This document shows, piece after piece, positions 22,501 to 32,618 of a DNA stretch of 64,000 bases. The DNA lies in NCBI RefSeq assembly GCF_030864355.1, contig NC_083396.1:1736001-1800000 (forward strand), written 5' to 3'. How positions within the stretch are numbered: the first letter of the stretch is position 1; each line of letters starts with the position of its first letter. This DNA comes from Cutaneotrichosporon cavernicola (Eukaryota; Basidiomycota; Tremellomycetes; Trichosporonales; Trichosporonaceae). The position numbers and the translations under genes were made by a program. Under the pieces are notes generated by a model that ran no database searches, was not told the origin of the DNA, and was given only the letters and a program-made list of their open reading frames with translations.

Positions 22501-23990
22501 ATCGAGCCCAAGGCTGGAACCACGACGGCGACGAAGCTCCCGAAGGACCACACGACTGAGAACCAGAGCGAGGTGCCCGCAATGACGAGTGGCTTGGACG
22601 ACATTGGCGACGTCGAGCTCGTAGACGCTCGCTCGATGCCTCCACCAGCAACATGGTTACCAAATGCCGACGATAGTTCGCTCGACTTACGCTCGCGAGA
22701 GAGCCCGATGGTTGTGGATCACGATGATCCCACGGCGAGTACCTTCGCCAGATCGCTCTGACTTTAGGTGCCCGGCGCCTCTGACGGCGTGTTCTTTGCT
22801 ACTCCGGTTCCGCACTCATCCATCGAGGCGATAATTGTCACCGACATTGGGGCTTCTCGGGCGGGACGCATCGTCAATCCCCCTAAGCCTGACGTCCTGC
22901 GGGGAACATCCCCGCACAAGCGCAAGGCAGAGGCCATAATCGACTTAACTCATGGCTGGCCACCACCGCCAGACGGCGGAGTACTCCTGCCAGACTCCTA
23001 CATCGCGGCGTCTGACATCGGTGCCCGTCGCACGGCCACCAGCCTCAGTCCGTCCTCTCCTCTCCTTGCTCCGACATCCTCGCCCATCGAGACGCCTACC
23101 AACTCCAACATCACCTCCCCTTCAGTTGACTCCCTCGATTCGATGCTCGTTCTGAAACCCTCCCGCACGCCCATCGCGTACCATGACGTTCCAGGTGGTT
23201 ATGGCACGTCGGCCACGCAGATGCATCCTCGCAAGCCAGAGTCGATTGCGTCTGTTGACGTGTTTGGCGACGTGTCGGCTGTCTCTTTAACCAGAGCCAC
23301 GGGTGAGAATGGTTCGGAGGGAAGTATGTCTACCAGCACTCGCCCCACCACCATTCAGCCTCCCAAGCTCAGGCCCTCTCTCCGGTCACCTCCTTTCCCC
23401 AACCACGAGGATCGACCGTCGAAGCGCACACGTTTCGACTTACCTCCCCTCGTGGAACGGGTGCAGGAGCCTCGCAACTCTGCCTTTGGCGGCCGCAAGT
23501 CAGTCCGCGGGCTACTCACTTCGACTATGGTACGCAAGATATCAAAGGAGAGCCGAAAGCTGAACGAGGTTCACTCAGTGAGCTCGGCGTTGAGCACCGC
23601 TGACGCTAGCTTTTCACCGAGTTCTATGATGTTCGTCCGGTGCTTGCAGGGATTTCTGACCCCAGCCCATCGCGCGGTCGCTCAGCAACAAGGTCGAGGC
23701 CCCGAGTCGCGCGATGCAGAAGGCCCGTCGCCAAATTGAGCTCAGTGCCGGGGTGACCATCCGGAAGTGGATGGACGAGGGGTACGTTCTGCCCAAACTG
23801 CCAATCTGATCTCAGCAACCCCAACCTTGACGCCGTCTGGGCCTCGCATGAGCAGCGCTCGACGCTGTTCAACGACCACATGCGTGGCGTCTTCCAGAGA
23901 GCCAAGAACGAGAGCAATAAGCGCCACAAGCGCGTACAGTCGCTATGCGCGGAGGGCCGGAAGAAGCCGGTCTACCCGCCGTCGTACTGA
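19534..23990 (+). CDS. Candidate meiotic chromosome-axis core protein (SYCP2/Red1-like), 1,291 aa
   Basis: Sixteen exons (19534-19701, 19753-19803, 19839-20041, 20083-20096, 20158-20234, 20278-20354, 20390-20424, 20459-20640, 20673-20928, 20969-21087, 21131-22135, 22177-22734, 22768-23577, 23610-23639, 23666-23781, 23816-23990) sum to 1,292 codons. Residues 1-300 look all-helical, ARM-like. Residues about 300-394 look like a beta-rich PH-type fold (LVAVYVDLSYLSFKPF ... GFTFDTIPKL ... VEFSTHAQDTDGF). About 800 residues of Ser/Pro/Lys-rich disorder follow. The end is a charged helix (HEQRSTLFNDHMRGVFQRA). This order is that of vertebrate SYCP2 and yeast Red1. A TGA at 21136 would split the gene, but the intron 21088-21130 with a CTGAT branch joins the halves in frame. 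One intron (22735) has a GC donor. Identity is inferred. Confidence 0.55.
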
Positions 23991-24121
23991 CTTGGTGTTG
24001 TCATGAGCTGGGGTTGTTAGCTGATTGCGTGTTCTAAGAGTTTGCGTGTTAGGTACGAAGTCGCAGTGATGACATTTCAATGCGCAGGGGTAGCAATGCG
24101 GGGTATACAACAGGCGGTCGA

Positions 24122-25521
24122 TCATCGTGCGAGGGTGGCGAGCGAGGGGAAGGGGTTGGTCTTTCCTAGGACGACCATTTGCTTCTCGTGCGAGATGTAG
24201 CCTTTCATGTATCCCTGGAGTCAGCAAAGGAGCGACTAACGCGAGCTCGAGTGTCATTTCAAGAGGACGCGCGGCCAGCCCCGTGCCGCACCACCAATAA
24301 CCTGACTCACCCGGTATATCATGTTGGCGAGCATACATTCGACCTCGTCGGTGTCGGCCTGCACGCCTTGGAGCTTAAGCGCGGTGGAGAAGATGGCGAC
24401 GGGCATGCGCGAGTTCTTGTCGTTGGCCATCCACGCGCGCTTGAACAGCGAGCGGACGCAGCCCTCGCGCGCTCGCTCGATGGCAAGGTACGTGCCCAGT
24501 CCAACCAGCCGAGGCTGGGCCCACTCGAGTGCGTCATCGTACGCCTGGATGTTACCTGTACGGATAGCATCCACGAAGGGCTGGTACGCCTCACGGAGGC
24601 GCGGATGCCGCGCCATGAGGGTGGACAAGGGTAGCGATCCTCGCAGGAGATGCAGGGGGACAAGGTACGTGAGGATGAGTCTGTGTGAGCGAGGTCGAGT
24701 GATGACTCACTCTAGATTGCGCCTCGCGTCGGTGGGGCAGTGAAGTAAGGCCCACTCGAGCTCATCAAGTGCCTTCTTGTCCTCGCCCGCGAGGAATGCG
24801 AGCATGCCAAGATAATAGTGCCAAGTGACTTGGTCGCCGAGGGGTGCGCTGGACACGGGCGGCATCTTGGCGTCGGAAGTGACTGCGCGCACGATATTCT
24901 TGCACAGATTCGGCTTGCCGACTTTGAAGTAGCACTTGATAGCCAGTGAGGCTAAGTAATATACTCCTTGGCGGCGGGATTCGCGTCCTTCAAAAGTCCG
25001 GTCCGTTGCGGCCAGCGTGAAGGCCTTGGAGACTGTGCGGGTGCATTCCTCTAAAGCAGGGGTACGGCCGGTATTCGCAAAGGTGAGGGAGTCGGCCTGC
25101 TCCGCGAGGGAGCGGAGGTCGCGAAGCAGGAGATATAGGAGGGGGAGGGACCATGCGGGCTGCTCTTGCTGCCATCTCAAGTAGAGGATCAGGAGTTGGT
25201 GCTGGTGGTTGTATCTGGTGTTAGCTGATGCAGTGGGAACAGCTCACGCAGCGGCGTAGTCGTCATTGTACCAGGCCTTGACGACGGCGCAGTGACGCAC
25301 GGCGATACCGTCCCATGGTTCGGGGAGGGTATGTCCGGGATTCGCGAGCCGCCTTTCCTTCTGTGAGAGTGAGCTGAGAGCAAACTCACATCAATGGGAG
25401 CGACAGTTTCAGCGAGGCCGCGGGCGGTGCGGTTCCGCGTATCGAGGAGACGGAGGAGCGCAACCACGTCCTCGGTTCGCAGAGGTTCCGCGAGAGCGTG
25501 GATGTATTGCGGGAGCTTCAT
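24122..25521 (-). CDS. PCI-domain protein, Csn12/PCID2/Thp1 family
   Basis: Exons 25521-25390, 25360-25248, 25214-24711, 24680-24311 and 24214-24122 give 403 residues. Helical repeats (LRWQQEQPAWSLPLLYLLLR, KAFTLAATDR, RRQGVYYLASLAIKCYFKVG, LGMLAFLAGEDKKALDELEW) lead to the PCI winged-helix part (LILTYLVPLHLLRGSLPLS, ALKLQGVQADTDEVECMLAN, GYMKGYISHEKQMVVLGK). The length and final motifs match Csn12 of the COP9 signalosome and its paralogue Thp1/PCID2 of the TREX-2 mRNA-export complex; I cannot tell these apart by eye. It converges on the preceding gene with about 130 bp between stops and is divergent from eIF6. Confidence 0.85.
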
Positions 25522-25864
25522 TGTGCGATGAGAAGGCACTAGTAGTCACTAGGGCTTCAAGAGATTGTTGGTGGGTGGGTCGCGCGGTGCCTGATGTTAT
25601 TGGGCTGCTCGCGTGGTTAGAGGAGGGCCGTATAAGTTATAAATCTCGGATCCGAGAGACGTCAAATGTTCTGAAGCTCTCAAGGTTGATGTCAAGAGGT
25701 TTGGGACACGGTTAAGAAACATCTTGATCAACTGTAGCCAACACATCTCGCCAACGCTCAACTCTTGTTGCTCCACACCACACCACTACAGCCGCGGACC
25801 ACTCCTCGGCCACACTACTCCAAACCCTTCAACCGACACCGTTACCCAGAAAGCCTACTCCGCC
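25522..25864. promoter_or_regulatory. Shared promoter region between PCI-domain protein and eIF6 genes
   Basis: A 343-bp divergent gap separates two translation/RNA-related genes. It is less GC-rich than the flanking exons and CT/CA-rich toward the eIF6 start. No specific factor site is claimed. Confidence 0.5.
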
Positions 25865-26956
25865 ATGGCTGTCCGTGAGTGCCTCCACCGAGCTGCCGAG
25901 CTGCATAGCTTGGAGCACGGACAGTTCCCAATGTAATAGCTGACAACAGGTTGCCAGTTCGAGAACTCGACCGACATCGGTGTCTTCTCCAAGCTCACCA
26001 ACTCGTGCGTGTCCTTTCGGCCATCTTATCTCCAACTAATCATCCCTTGTTTACAGCTGACATCAGCTACTGCCTTACCGCTCTCGCCTCGTCGTCCAAC
26101 TTTTACTCGGTCTTTGAGGCCGAGCTTGCCGACGTCGTCCCCATCATCCACACTACGATTGCCGGAACCCGTATCGTTGGCCGCCTGACCGCCGGTAACC
26201 GGCACGGTCTCCTCGTGCCCTCGACCACGACTGACCAGGAACTGCAGCACCTCCGTAACTCGCTGCCCCCCAGTGTTGCGATCCAACGTGTTGAGGAGCG
26301 CCTTTCGGCCCTCGGTAACGTCATTGCGTGCAATGACTACGTCGCGCTCGTGCACCCCGACATTGACCGGGAGACGGAGGAGATTATTGCAGACACGCTC
26401 AAGGTCGAGGTGTTCCGCCAGACTATTGCCTCTAACGTGCTTGTTGGGAGCTACTGCGCGTTGTCCAACCAGGTGAGTTGACGTTGTCCAAGGCAGTGGG
26501 GTTACAGCGACAAGGAAAGAGGTACATGAAAGGAAGAGACGCCGAGTCCATCCAGCCTCCAGCCTTTGACGGCCTGGGCTTGAGTCTCAGTTCTTCCTGC
26601 TTCTTCCTGCTCGTCTGCCTGCTGGCATCTAACCTACCACGCCCTCGTTCCCCTCTATCAGCTTGCGCGACGTCATGAGCTGACCCCAGGGCGGCCTTGT
26701 GCACCCCAAAACCTCGCGCTCTGAGCTCGACGAACTCTCGTCCCTCCTCCAGGTCCCCCTTGTCGCTGGTACCGTTAACCGCGGTTCCGAGGTGATCGGC
26801 GCTGGCTTGGTCGTCAACGACTGGTGCGCGTTCACTGGCCTCGACACGACCGCCACCGAGGTGTCCGTCATCGAGGCAACCTTCCGCCTCCAGGGCCAGA
26901 CAAGCGCGGCCGTCATCAACGAGATGCGCGACTCGCTCATCGACCACTACGCATAA
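25865..26956 (+). CDS. TIF6: Eukaryotic translation initiation factor 6 (eIF6)
   Basis: Exons 25865-25874, 25950-26004, 26067-26472 and 26690-26956 sum to 245 residues, the usual length of eIF6. The protein reads [60 protein letters not shown], and [20 protein letters not shown], with the five-fold pseudosymmetric repeats of the family. It binds the 60S subunit in the nucleolus and cytoplasm, is needed for 60S biogenesis and blocks premature joining with 40S. The first exon carries only ten coding bases. The third intron is 217 nt, far longer than the others, and has no coding features. Confidence 0.97.
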
Positions 26957-27213
26957 ACGTTGGCGTGTTGGAGTTGTGCGCACACGGATGAGTGCGGATA
27001 GAGCTTCGGATTTGTACTATGCATCTACTGGCTATAACCCCAGGGCGTACATGGCGAAAGCTAGTGGGGTATTGGCTTGGCTAGTGTACAAATGACAGAG
27101 TGTCCGTTCCAGTATCAAGTGGTGCGCCTCGGTGTGGCGTGCATCATGTTGCGTGTTGCGTGAGAAATGGTCGTATGCGCACGTCTGTGTGGGGTTGTGG
27201 GGTTTGTTGAGTT

Positions 27214-27636
27214 TCATGGCGTGACGTCTGTGATGGGCACATGCATCGCGCCCATGTCGAGTGTGCTCCAGAGATGCCAGAAAGCGAGTGCGACGAGTGC
27301 AACGCACACCAGCTGTCTCGCCGTCTGGGGAATGCTGCGCATTGCCCGCGCTTTGCGGCCGGGATAGATGATGCCGGGGGTGAGCAGGACGACCTGCTGT
27401 GGTGATGGTGGTGGGAACTCGCGCTCGGCCTCGAGGTCATGGTCCCCTGCTTGGGCTGGGGTCAGCAGGTCCGAGCGTCGGCTTACTGAGGACAATGCCG
27501 GGCACAACGATGCCGGGGACATTGACGGCGGTACTTGCCAAGGCGCGTTTCTCGGCTGATGACGGACCTGGTGTGAGCTCGCGTACCCTCTCACGATTGA
27601 ATGCAACTCACTTTGTCGTGAAGACATGGTGCTCAT
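27214..27636 (-). CDS. Small hypothetical tail-anchored-type membrane protein, 115 aa
   Basis: Exons 27636-27612, 27567-27487 and 27455-27214 join in frame to 116 codons. The chain begins MSTMSSRQSPSSAEKRALAS, continues with VNVPGIVVPGIVL and EAEREFPPPSPQQVVLLTPG, and has one hydrophobic segment near the end (QLVCVALVALAFWHLWSTL), followed by about 17 residues. This is a likely single-pass membrane protein of unknown function. The three clean introns with CTGAC-type branch sites are the main support. A second ATG in frame lies nine bases downstream of the chosen one. It lies 257 bp from the end of eIF6, on the opposite strand. Confidence 0.6.
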   Translation of the reverse strand: MSTMSSRQSELHSIVRGYASSHQVRHQPRNAPWQVPPSMSPASLCPALSSVSRRSDLLTPAQAGDHDLEAEREFPPPSPQQVVLLTPGIIYPGRKARAMRSIPQTARQLVCVALVALAFWHLWSTLDMGAMHVPITDVTP

Positions 27637-29065
27637 GGTGGTGGATGAGGGATGTAGAGAGAGATGGCAGGGCGGCAAGGGAGGGGGAGGTTGTGCTGGA
27701 TGACAGTGGCGCTGCGCAGCTGCGGAAGGGCGACCAAATGAAGGACGAAAAGGTGGCAAAGGGTGAGGAGATGGGCAGATCGATCAACGAGTCTGGCGTA
27801 GCAAGGAAGTGTGATGCGCAGACGAAACGCGGGTTGGGCCGGTGAGTTGAGGGACGCTCGAGCCAGCTCGAGAACTTATTCGGCAGTCGTTGCGGGAGGT
27901 TGGGGTGGGGTTGACGGAGGAGGAGTAGGCACGGGTGCGGGTGCGGGTGCGGGTTACGGGAAGGAATGACCAGGGAGTTGGAGGCGGACGTGCAACGTCG
28001 ATAAGAGAGCGTGATAGATAGATGATAGTAGTGGTGGATGTAAGATGTCAGAAGAGGAAGAAGGTTACAGCATCAGCTAACGACCTAGGATAAGGAACGG
28101 GGTGCCAAATCCAAACTCTTGTCAATGGTTTGTTCGTCATCACAACACTCTGTAGGCTAAACCCGGTTTCATCCCCCTGAGCTTGAGCAATTCAAAGATT
28201 TATTGCACCCTGCAGGCGTGCAGGAGCATTGAAACATCTACCCAGAGTTGCTTCCACGGCTTCTTCTAGGGTCTTCAAGGCAACGTAAACACGGCTGGAA
28301 TTACTCTGCGCGGCAAGGTATAGCTGTAAAACATGGGAGGCGGATGGGTGGGTTGTATAGTTTGTATAGGGGGATCGGTTGGCGTGAAGGAATTCAAAGG
28401 AGAGGAATGATGACGAGGTGGTGATGAATGGATGAGATCTGGCTTGGCCCGCCAGGGATGAGCATGTTTGAGTGTTTGACAAACTTTTGCCCCTCCACTC
28501 ACACCTGTTTGTGCCTGTTTGAATGGTTCCCGTGAGGCCAGAGTATGTCGCGTGCGGGTTGGGAACCTCACCTGCTGGAGGCTGGATCATGGAGTCATCA
28601 GACGTGACAAACTGGCTGACCTGCACACAGTTGTCAACCTGTTGGATGAACGCCTGTGTGAGCTGTGCGTGCATGTGAAGGGGCAAGGAAAAACCAAAAA
28701 CACGCGCGTGCGCGATCAAGGCACTCGGTTGCTCCCAATTGCTCTAGGCCTCGTTGACCCTCAATATTCCTCCCTACGCTCCCCTCATTGATAGCCACCA
28801 ATTCAGAACAAGTAGAGCGCTTGGCTTGGTCCAGCTGCCAGAACTAGCATTATCAACATCTGTGGCATCCCTTACGGTATTCCAGACTTGAGAGAGGTGT
28901 GCTACGACGCTACGATGTGGGTGCTCTATAAAACAACAGAAATACTTATGAACGATGTGGAGTGTTGACTACAGTGGGTGTGGGAATGAGCGCGGCCATG
29001 ATCGCGTCAGGTGCGTTCGCGTTCCGTCTATGCAAGGTCTAGGGTTCGTCCGGCCGTCATCATTT
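27637..29065. other. Intergenic region, 1.4 kb, with one doubtful frame
   Basis: It contains GGGTGCGGGTGCGGGTGCGGG just before 27956, a short perfect repeat. A minus-strand frame at 28192-28719 is listed separately with low confidence. The rest is the 3' flank of the bZIP gene. Confidence 0.4.
28192..28719 (-). CDS. Doubtful hypothetical ORF, 175 codons
   Basis: An open minus-strand frame reads MHAQLTQAFIQQVDNCVQVS early and VYVALKTLEEAVEATLGRCF late. The two ends look more protein-like than the Ser/Thr/His-rich middle, which may be an intron (GTGAG donor near 28500, a TTTTACAG acceptor near 28327), but the phases do not close on the best-looking frame. No family is recognised. It may be untranslated or chance sequence. 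Confidence 0.2.
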   Translation of the reverse strand: MIAHARVFGFSLPLHMHAQLTQAFIQQVDNCVQVSQFVTSDDSMIQPPAGEVPNPHATYSGLTGTIQTGTNRCEWRGKSLSNTQTCSSLAGQARSHPFITTSSSFLSFEFLHANRSPYTNYTTHPSASHVLQLYLAAQSNSSRVYVALKTLEEAVEATLGRCFNAPARLQGAINL

Positions 29066-31036
29066 TTATGCGAGCGCCGACATGGCAGGCTTGAACAACA
29101 GGCCGGCCACGGCGTTGAGAGGGTGCTCGCGCGTACGAAGAGACTCCGCGGGCGAGGTGGTACCCGTCTGGACCTTGAGGCCAGCCATCGCGCGCGCAAG
29201 GTCGTCCTCCAACGACTTGTTCTTTTCGTTGGGGACGACAGCCAGACGCGACTTGCCCGTCACGACCGCAGCAAGTTTGTCAACGTCAAGCTTGTCCGAA
29301 GAGCCAGAGAGCGCAGACCAGAACGACGATGAGAGCTTGATCGCAACGTGCTCCGTTGCCGCGACCGCGAGGGCAGATAGGGCGGACGACTCGGCTGCCT
29401 TGGCGTTGGTCTCGGTGAAGAACTTGGGGCGCATAGTAGGGGGGATACCAGCCTTGTCGCTTGCGGCCGCGCGCGAAAGGCGGCTCCAGAGCTGCATGCG
29501 GTAGCTCTCCATGGAGTTGAATGAGAACGGCGTCTCGAGCGACCAGTCTGCAAATGACGAAGACTCAATGTCGCGGTCGCCAGTGTGGAGCGAGGTATGT
29601 TTGGCGCTGCGCTCAACCCCGCCGTTGAGCATGGGGTTGAGGTTCGGTTGGGGCGGCAGGGTGATCTCGGGAGTAAGGGTAGTGTGGCAAACGGTGTTGT
29701 TTCCACCGCCAAACATGTTCTCGTTGCCAGCCCAGAATGCGTTTCCGGTAGCAAACGGCGCCAGGTCCTTGCGCGTGTTGACAGTCGGCGTCGTAGTAGT
29801 GCGACGCACCATTGCCGGGGGCTGAACCACAGGTGCAGGAACAGCGACTGGCGCTGGAGTGCCCTCGGATGTAGCCGGGGTGATGGGCTGTGCGTCTTGT
29901 TGCGAGTGTAGGACGGACAGTGTGCTAGCTCGGAGAGCATCCAGCTCACGTCGGAGGTCCTGGTTCTCCGAGCGCGTCGTGCTCAGCTCGTACCGAATGG
30001 CGTCAATGACCGTGTCGCGGTCCTTGATGTGCGACTCGAGCGTCCCGATGTAGTCCTTGCGGCGGGTGCGGAAGGCGCGCGCACTGAGCTTGTTGCGAAG
30101 CTGGCGCTTCTCCTTGCTGCTGAGCTTCTTGTACTCCTCGGGAGAAGGTCGCCAGCTCTCGTCGTCGTCAATCTCCTCGCCGTCATTGCGCACGACCGAG
30201 GACATGCCGCCACCCTTCTTGCCGCCCTTCCCTCGTCCTGCGCTGAAGATCGAGTTTAACGGGACGAGCTGCTCGATGCGGCTGTCAATGTCATCACCGG
30301 TGGAGAATGAGGAGGCAGCGCGGTCCGATCGGCTGGGGGCTGGTGATGCTATCTCGCCAGGCGTAATTGCAACGAGCGGCTCATCGCCCTCCTGCTGAGG
30401 CGGCACGAAGTTGACGGTTGGAACCACCGGTGTTGGGACTGCCGCACTCATGGGAGCGGTGGTTGCACTCGATGGTGTGAATGAAGCAGACGTCGGGGTC
30501 ATGGACCCGGGGGTTGACGCGAGAAGCGATGGGTTGAGCGTTCCGTCTGTTAGACCCCATTGGGACTGGTAGTTCATAAATGACGCCAGCAGTTGCTGGA
30601 GCGCCTCTTGCTGCTGGGCGGGAAGAAGAGCGGCAGGAAGTGGGCTTTGGTCCTGCGGTGGCGGCGGAAGCATTTGCGGTTGCGGTGGCTGAACGGGAGC
30701 CTGAGCGGGGGCGATCTCTGTGGCAGGCTCTTGCTTGATCTGGATGTCCTCCATGTACGCCGGGCCACCCATGGCCTTCTTCTCATCGGCGAAGTCGAAC
30801 GCGAACTCGCTGGGGTTGTACGACGGAGGGGAGGTGAGCACAAAGCCAGGCGGTGAAGGGGTGTGATTGTCCGACACAGTTTTTGGCGACTGCCCGTCAG
30901 TCATGTCAGAGACCGTTCTCACGCTCTCGGCTCCGCTGTCCTCGTCTCCAAAGTCGAGGAACTGGAGCATGGAGCTCGGGTTCCCGACTAGGTCGGGGAC
31001 TGGATCGAAATCAAGCTCATCGTAGGCCGAAGCCAT
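29066..31036 (-). CDS. bZIP transcription factor
   Basis: One exon of 656 codons starts at MASAYDELDFDPVPDL. The frame stays open a further 144 codons upstream to an ATG at 31468, but that part looks like leader. The N-terminal half is acidic and then Pro/Gln-rich (QPPQPQMLPPPPQ), typical of activation regions. At about residues 295-370 lies the bZIP: KLSSKEKRQLRNKLSARAFR with the Asn and Arg spacing of the basic region, then RRKDYIGTLESHIKDRD and a leucine-repeat helix. This basic region resembles a conserved basidiomycete/ascomycete bZIP group with NKLSARAFR. The C-terminal part is helical and unassigned. It should act in the nucleus as a dimer; target genes are unknown. Confidence 0.9.
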   Translation of the reverse strand: MASAYDELDFDPVPDLVGNPSSMLQFLDFGDEDSGAESVRTVSDMTDGQSPKTVSDNHTPSPPGFVLTSPPSYNPSEFAFDFADEKKAMGGPAYMEDIQIKQEPATEIAPAQAPVQPPQPQMLPPPPQDQSPLPAALLPAQQQEALQQLLASFMNYQSQWGLTDGTLNPSLLASTPGSMTPTSASFTPSSATTAPMSAAVPTPVVPTVNFVPPQQEGDEPLVAITPGEIASPAPSRSDRAASSFSTGDDIDSRIEQLVPLNSIFSAGRGKGGKKGGGMSSVVRNDGEEIDDDESWRPSPEEYKKLSSKEKRQLRNKLSARAFRTRRKDYIGTLESHIKDRDTVIDAIRYELSTTRSENQDLRRELDALRASTLSVLHSQQDAQPITPATSEGTPAPVAVPAPVVQPPAMVRRTTTTPTVNTRKDLAPFATGNAFWAGNENMFGGGNNTVCHTTLTPEITLPPQPNLNPMLNGGVERSAKHTSLHTGDRDIESSSFADWSLETPFSFNSMESYRMQLWSRLSRAAASDKAGIPPTMRPKFFTETNAKAAESSALSALAVAATEHVAIKLSSSFWSALSGSSDKLDVDKLAAVVTGKSRLAVVPNEKNKSLEDDLARAMAGLKVQTGTTSPAESLRTREHPLNAVAGLLFKPAMSALA

Positions 31037-32618
31037 AGTCAAGGTGGGGTGGGGTTGGCGGTTGTTCAGCAGGTTGGAGCTCTGAGCGGGCTCGATGTAA
31101 GTGGTAAGGTGCCCGGTTATGGGCGACGGCAGCTCTAAAACTGTGTGTAAGTAGTGCTCTAAGAGTATGGTGAAGTATGATCGGGAGTGGAGTGGTGGAG
31201 AAAGGGAAGCGGCATCGGAAGCGAGTGATGTGGTGGTTGTGTTGGTTTCGAGGAAGGTTCCAGCGCCTGGTTCACCATACACCACAAGATGTTCGCCACC
31301 TCTCATGCTGGGGCACTGCATCGTGTGACAACCGCATTCCAAGTGCAGTGGGCGCAGCACATTGTCATTCCCAGACATGCTGGGAAGCGAAGGTGGTGTG
31401 CGAAGGCCAAGGCGAAAGGAAGGTGGGGAAGGTGTATGGAGGCGGTGCCAAGCGACGCGGACATTCACCGTGACTCACTTGATGTTCGAGGTGCCGCAAT
31501 GTGTCCACGATCGATCGCGGAGGGGGGGGGGGGGGCGTTGGTGGTGTTCTTCGACGTAACGAGGTGCTCAACAGGTCGTAACCAGTTGGTAAGTAAAGAG
31601 TAGATGATGAAGTGTGAGAAGATGAGAAAGGAATTAGGAAATGCTGTGGGGGTGCGAGGTGTGTTAAGGGTTCACAAGCTAACGGGAGGAAGTTGGCATT
31701 TGGGTGGCGTAGAGGGGTATGTACTTCTGTATACTGTAGGGTGAAGTGTGAGGCAAGGAGGTGACGATGACCGACGGCAGTGCTAGATCGAGGCCGAGGG
31801 TGAAGCAAGGGTCTATCAGTCCAGAGCTGCCTTAGGAAACGGACTCAAATGCGCAGGGTAAGTTTAATCACACTTTAATACGCCAGAACCTTCCAATTAC
31901 AACGCATAATGCCTGCATGTTTGCATCGAGTCTGGCGCACAGCCACGACCAGCTCCTCGTGTTGTATCGGCATAAGCGGTATGTAAAACTGGATCTTGGG
32001 CCGCAGCCGGTAAGTAAAACTTGCACGTTCTCCATCCTCCACGTCGTTTGGCTCCCAAGCCACCCGAGCTTGTTGGAGGAGTTGGAGCAAGCCGCGGCCA
32101 TGACGTAAAGTTCAGCCGTAGCCGAGACGACTCGTCAGCGGTTCCCTCGGCACCGATGGTCCGGAATCAATATGGGAGGTACAAGCTGGCGGTACTGACC
32201 GCGCTAACTCTGGCTGACTCAGCTCTGGTAGGAGGGTCAGAGGGAGGAGGGTCAGAGTGTAAGAGGGTAAGGTGGAACGAGGGGAGAGGGGATCGAGCGC
32301 AATCGGCCATCTCCTAATCAGGCACATAAGCACGTGTGACGTCAGGAGCAATGCAAATTCAATTCAACTCCGTAATCACCCTGCGGATCACACACATCAT
32401 TACTGAATTGATAATTGTGTGATGTGTCAGTGATAACGTTTGTCTTAGTCCCAGTTCTTTCCATCCACTGTAATCGTTCAGTCGAGGTGTCTGTCAGTGA
32501 CTGGGAATTGATACTCAGCGTGCCTGCACGTGACTCGTCACGGCTCCTAGCAAGTGCTTAAGTGGAGATGCGAAACGATGCATGAGTGATGATGCGATGC
32601 CTTGATCTAGATGCTGCC
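31037..32618. other. Upstream region of the bZIP gene, 1.6 kb
   Basis: A homopolymer of about 17 G lies at about 31519-31535. A near-direct repeat (AGGAGGGTCAGAG) occurs near 32230-32250. The region from 32340 to 32520 is comparatively AT-rich. No coding exon is recognised on either strand, so most of this is probably promoter and leader of the bZIP gene plus the 3' flank of the next gene. Confidence 0.45.
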
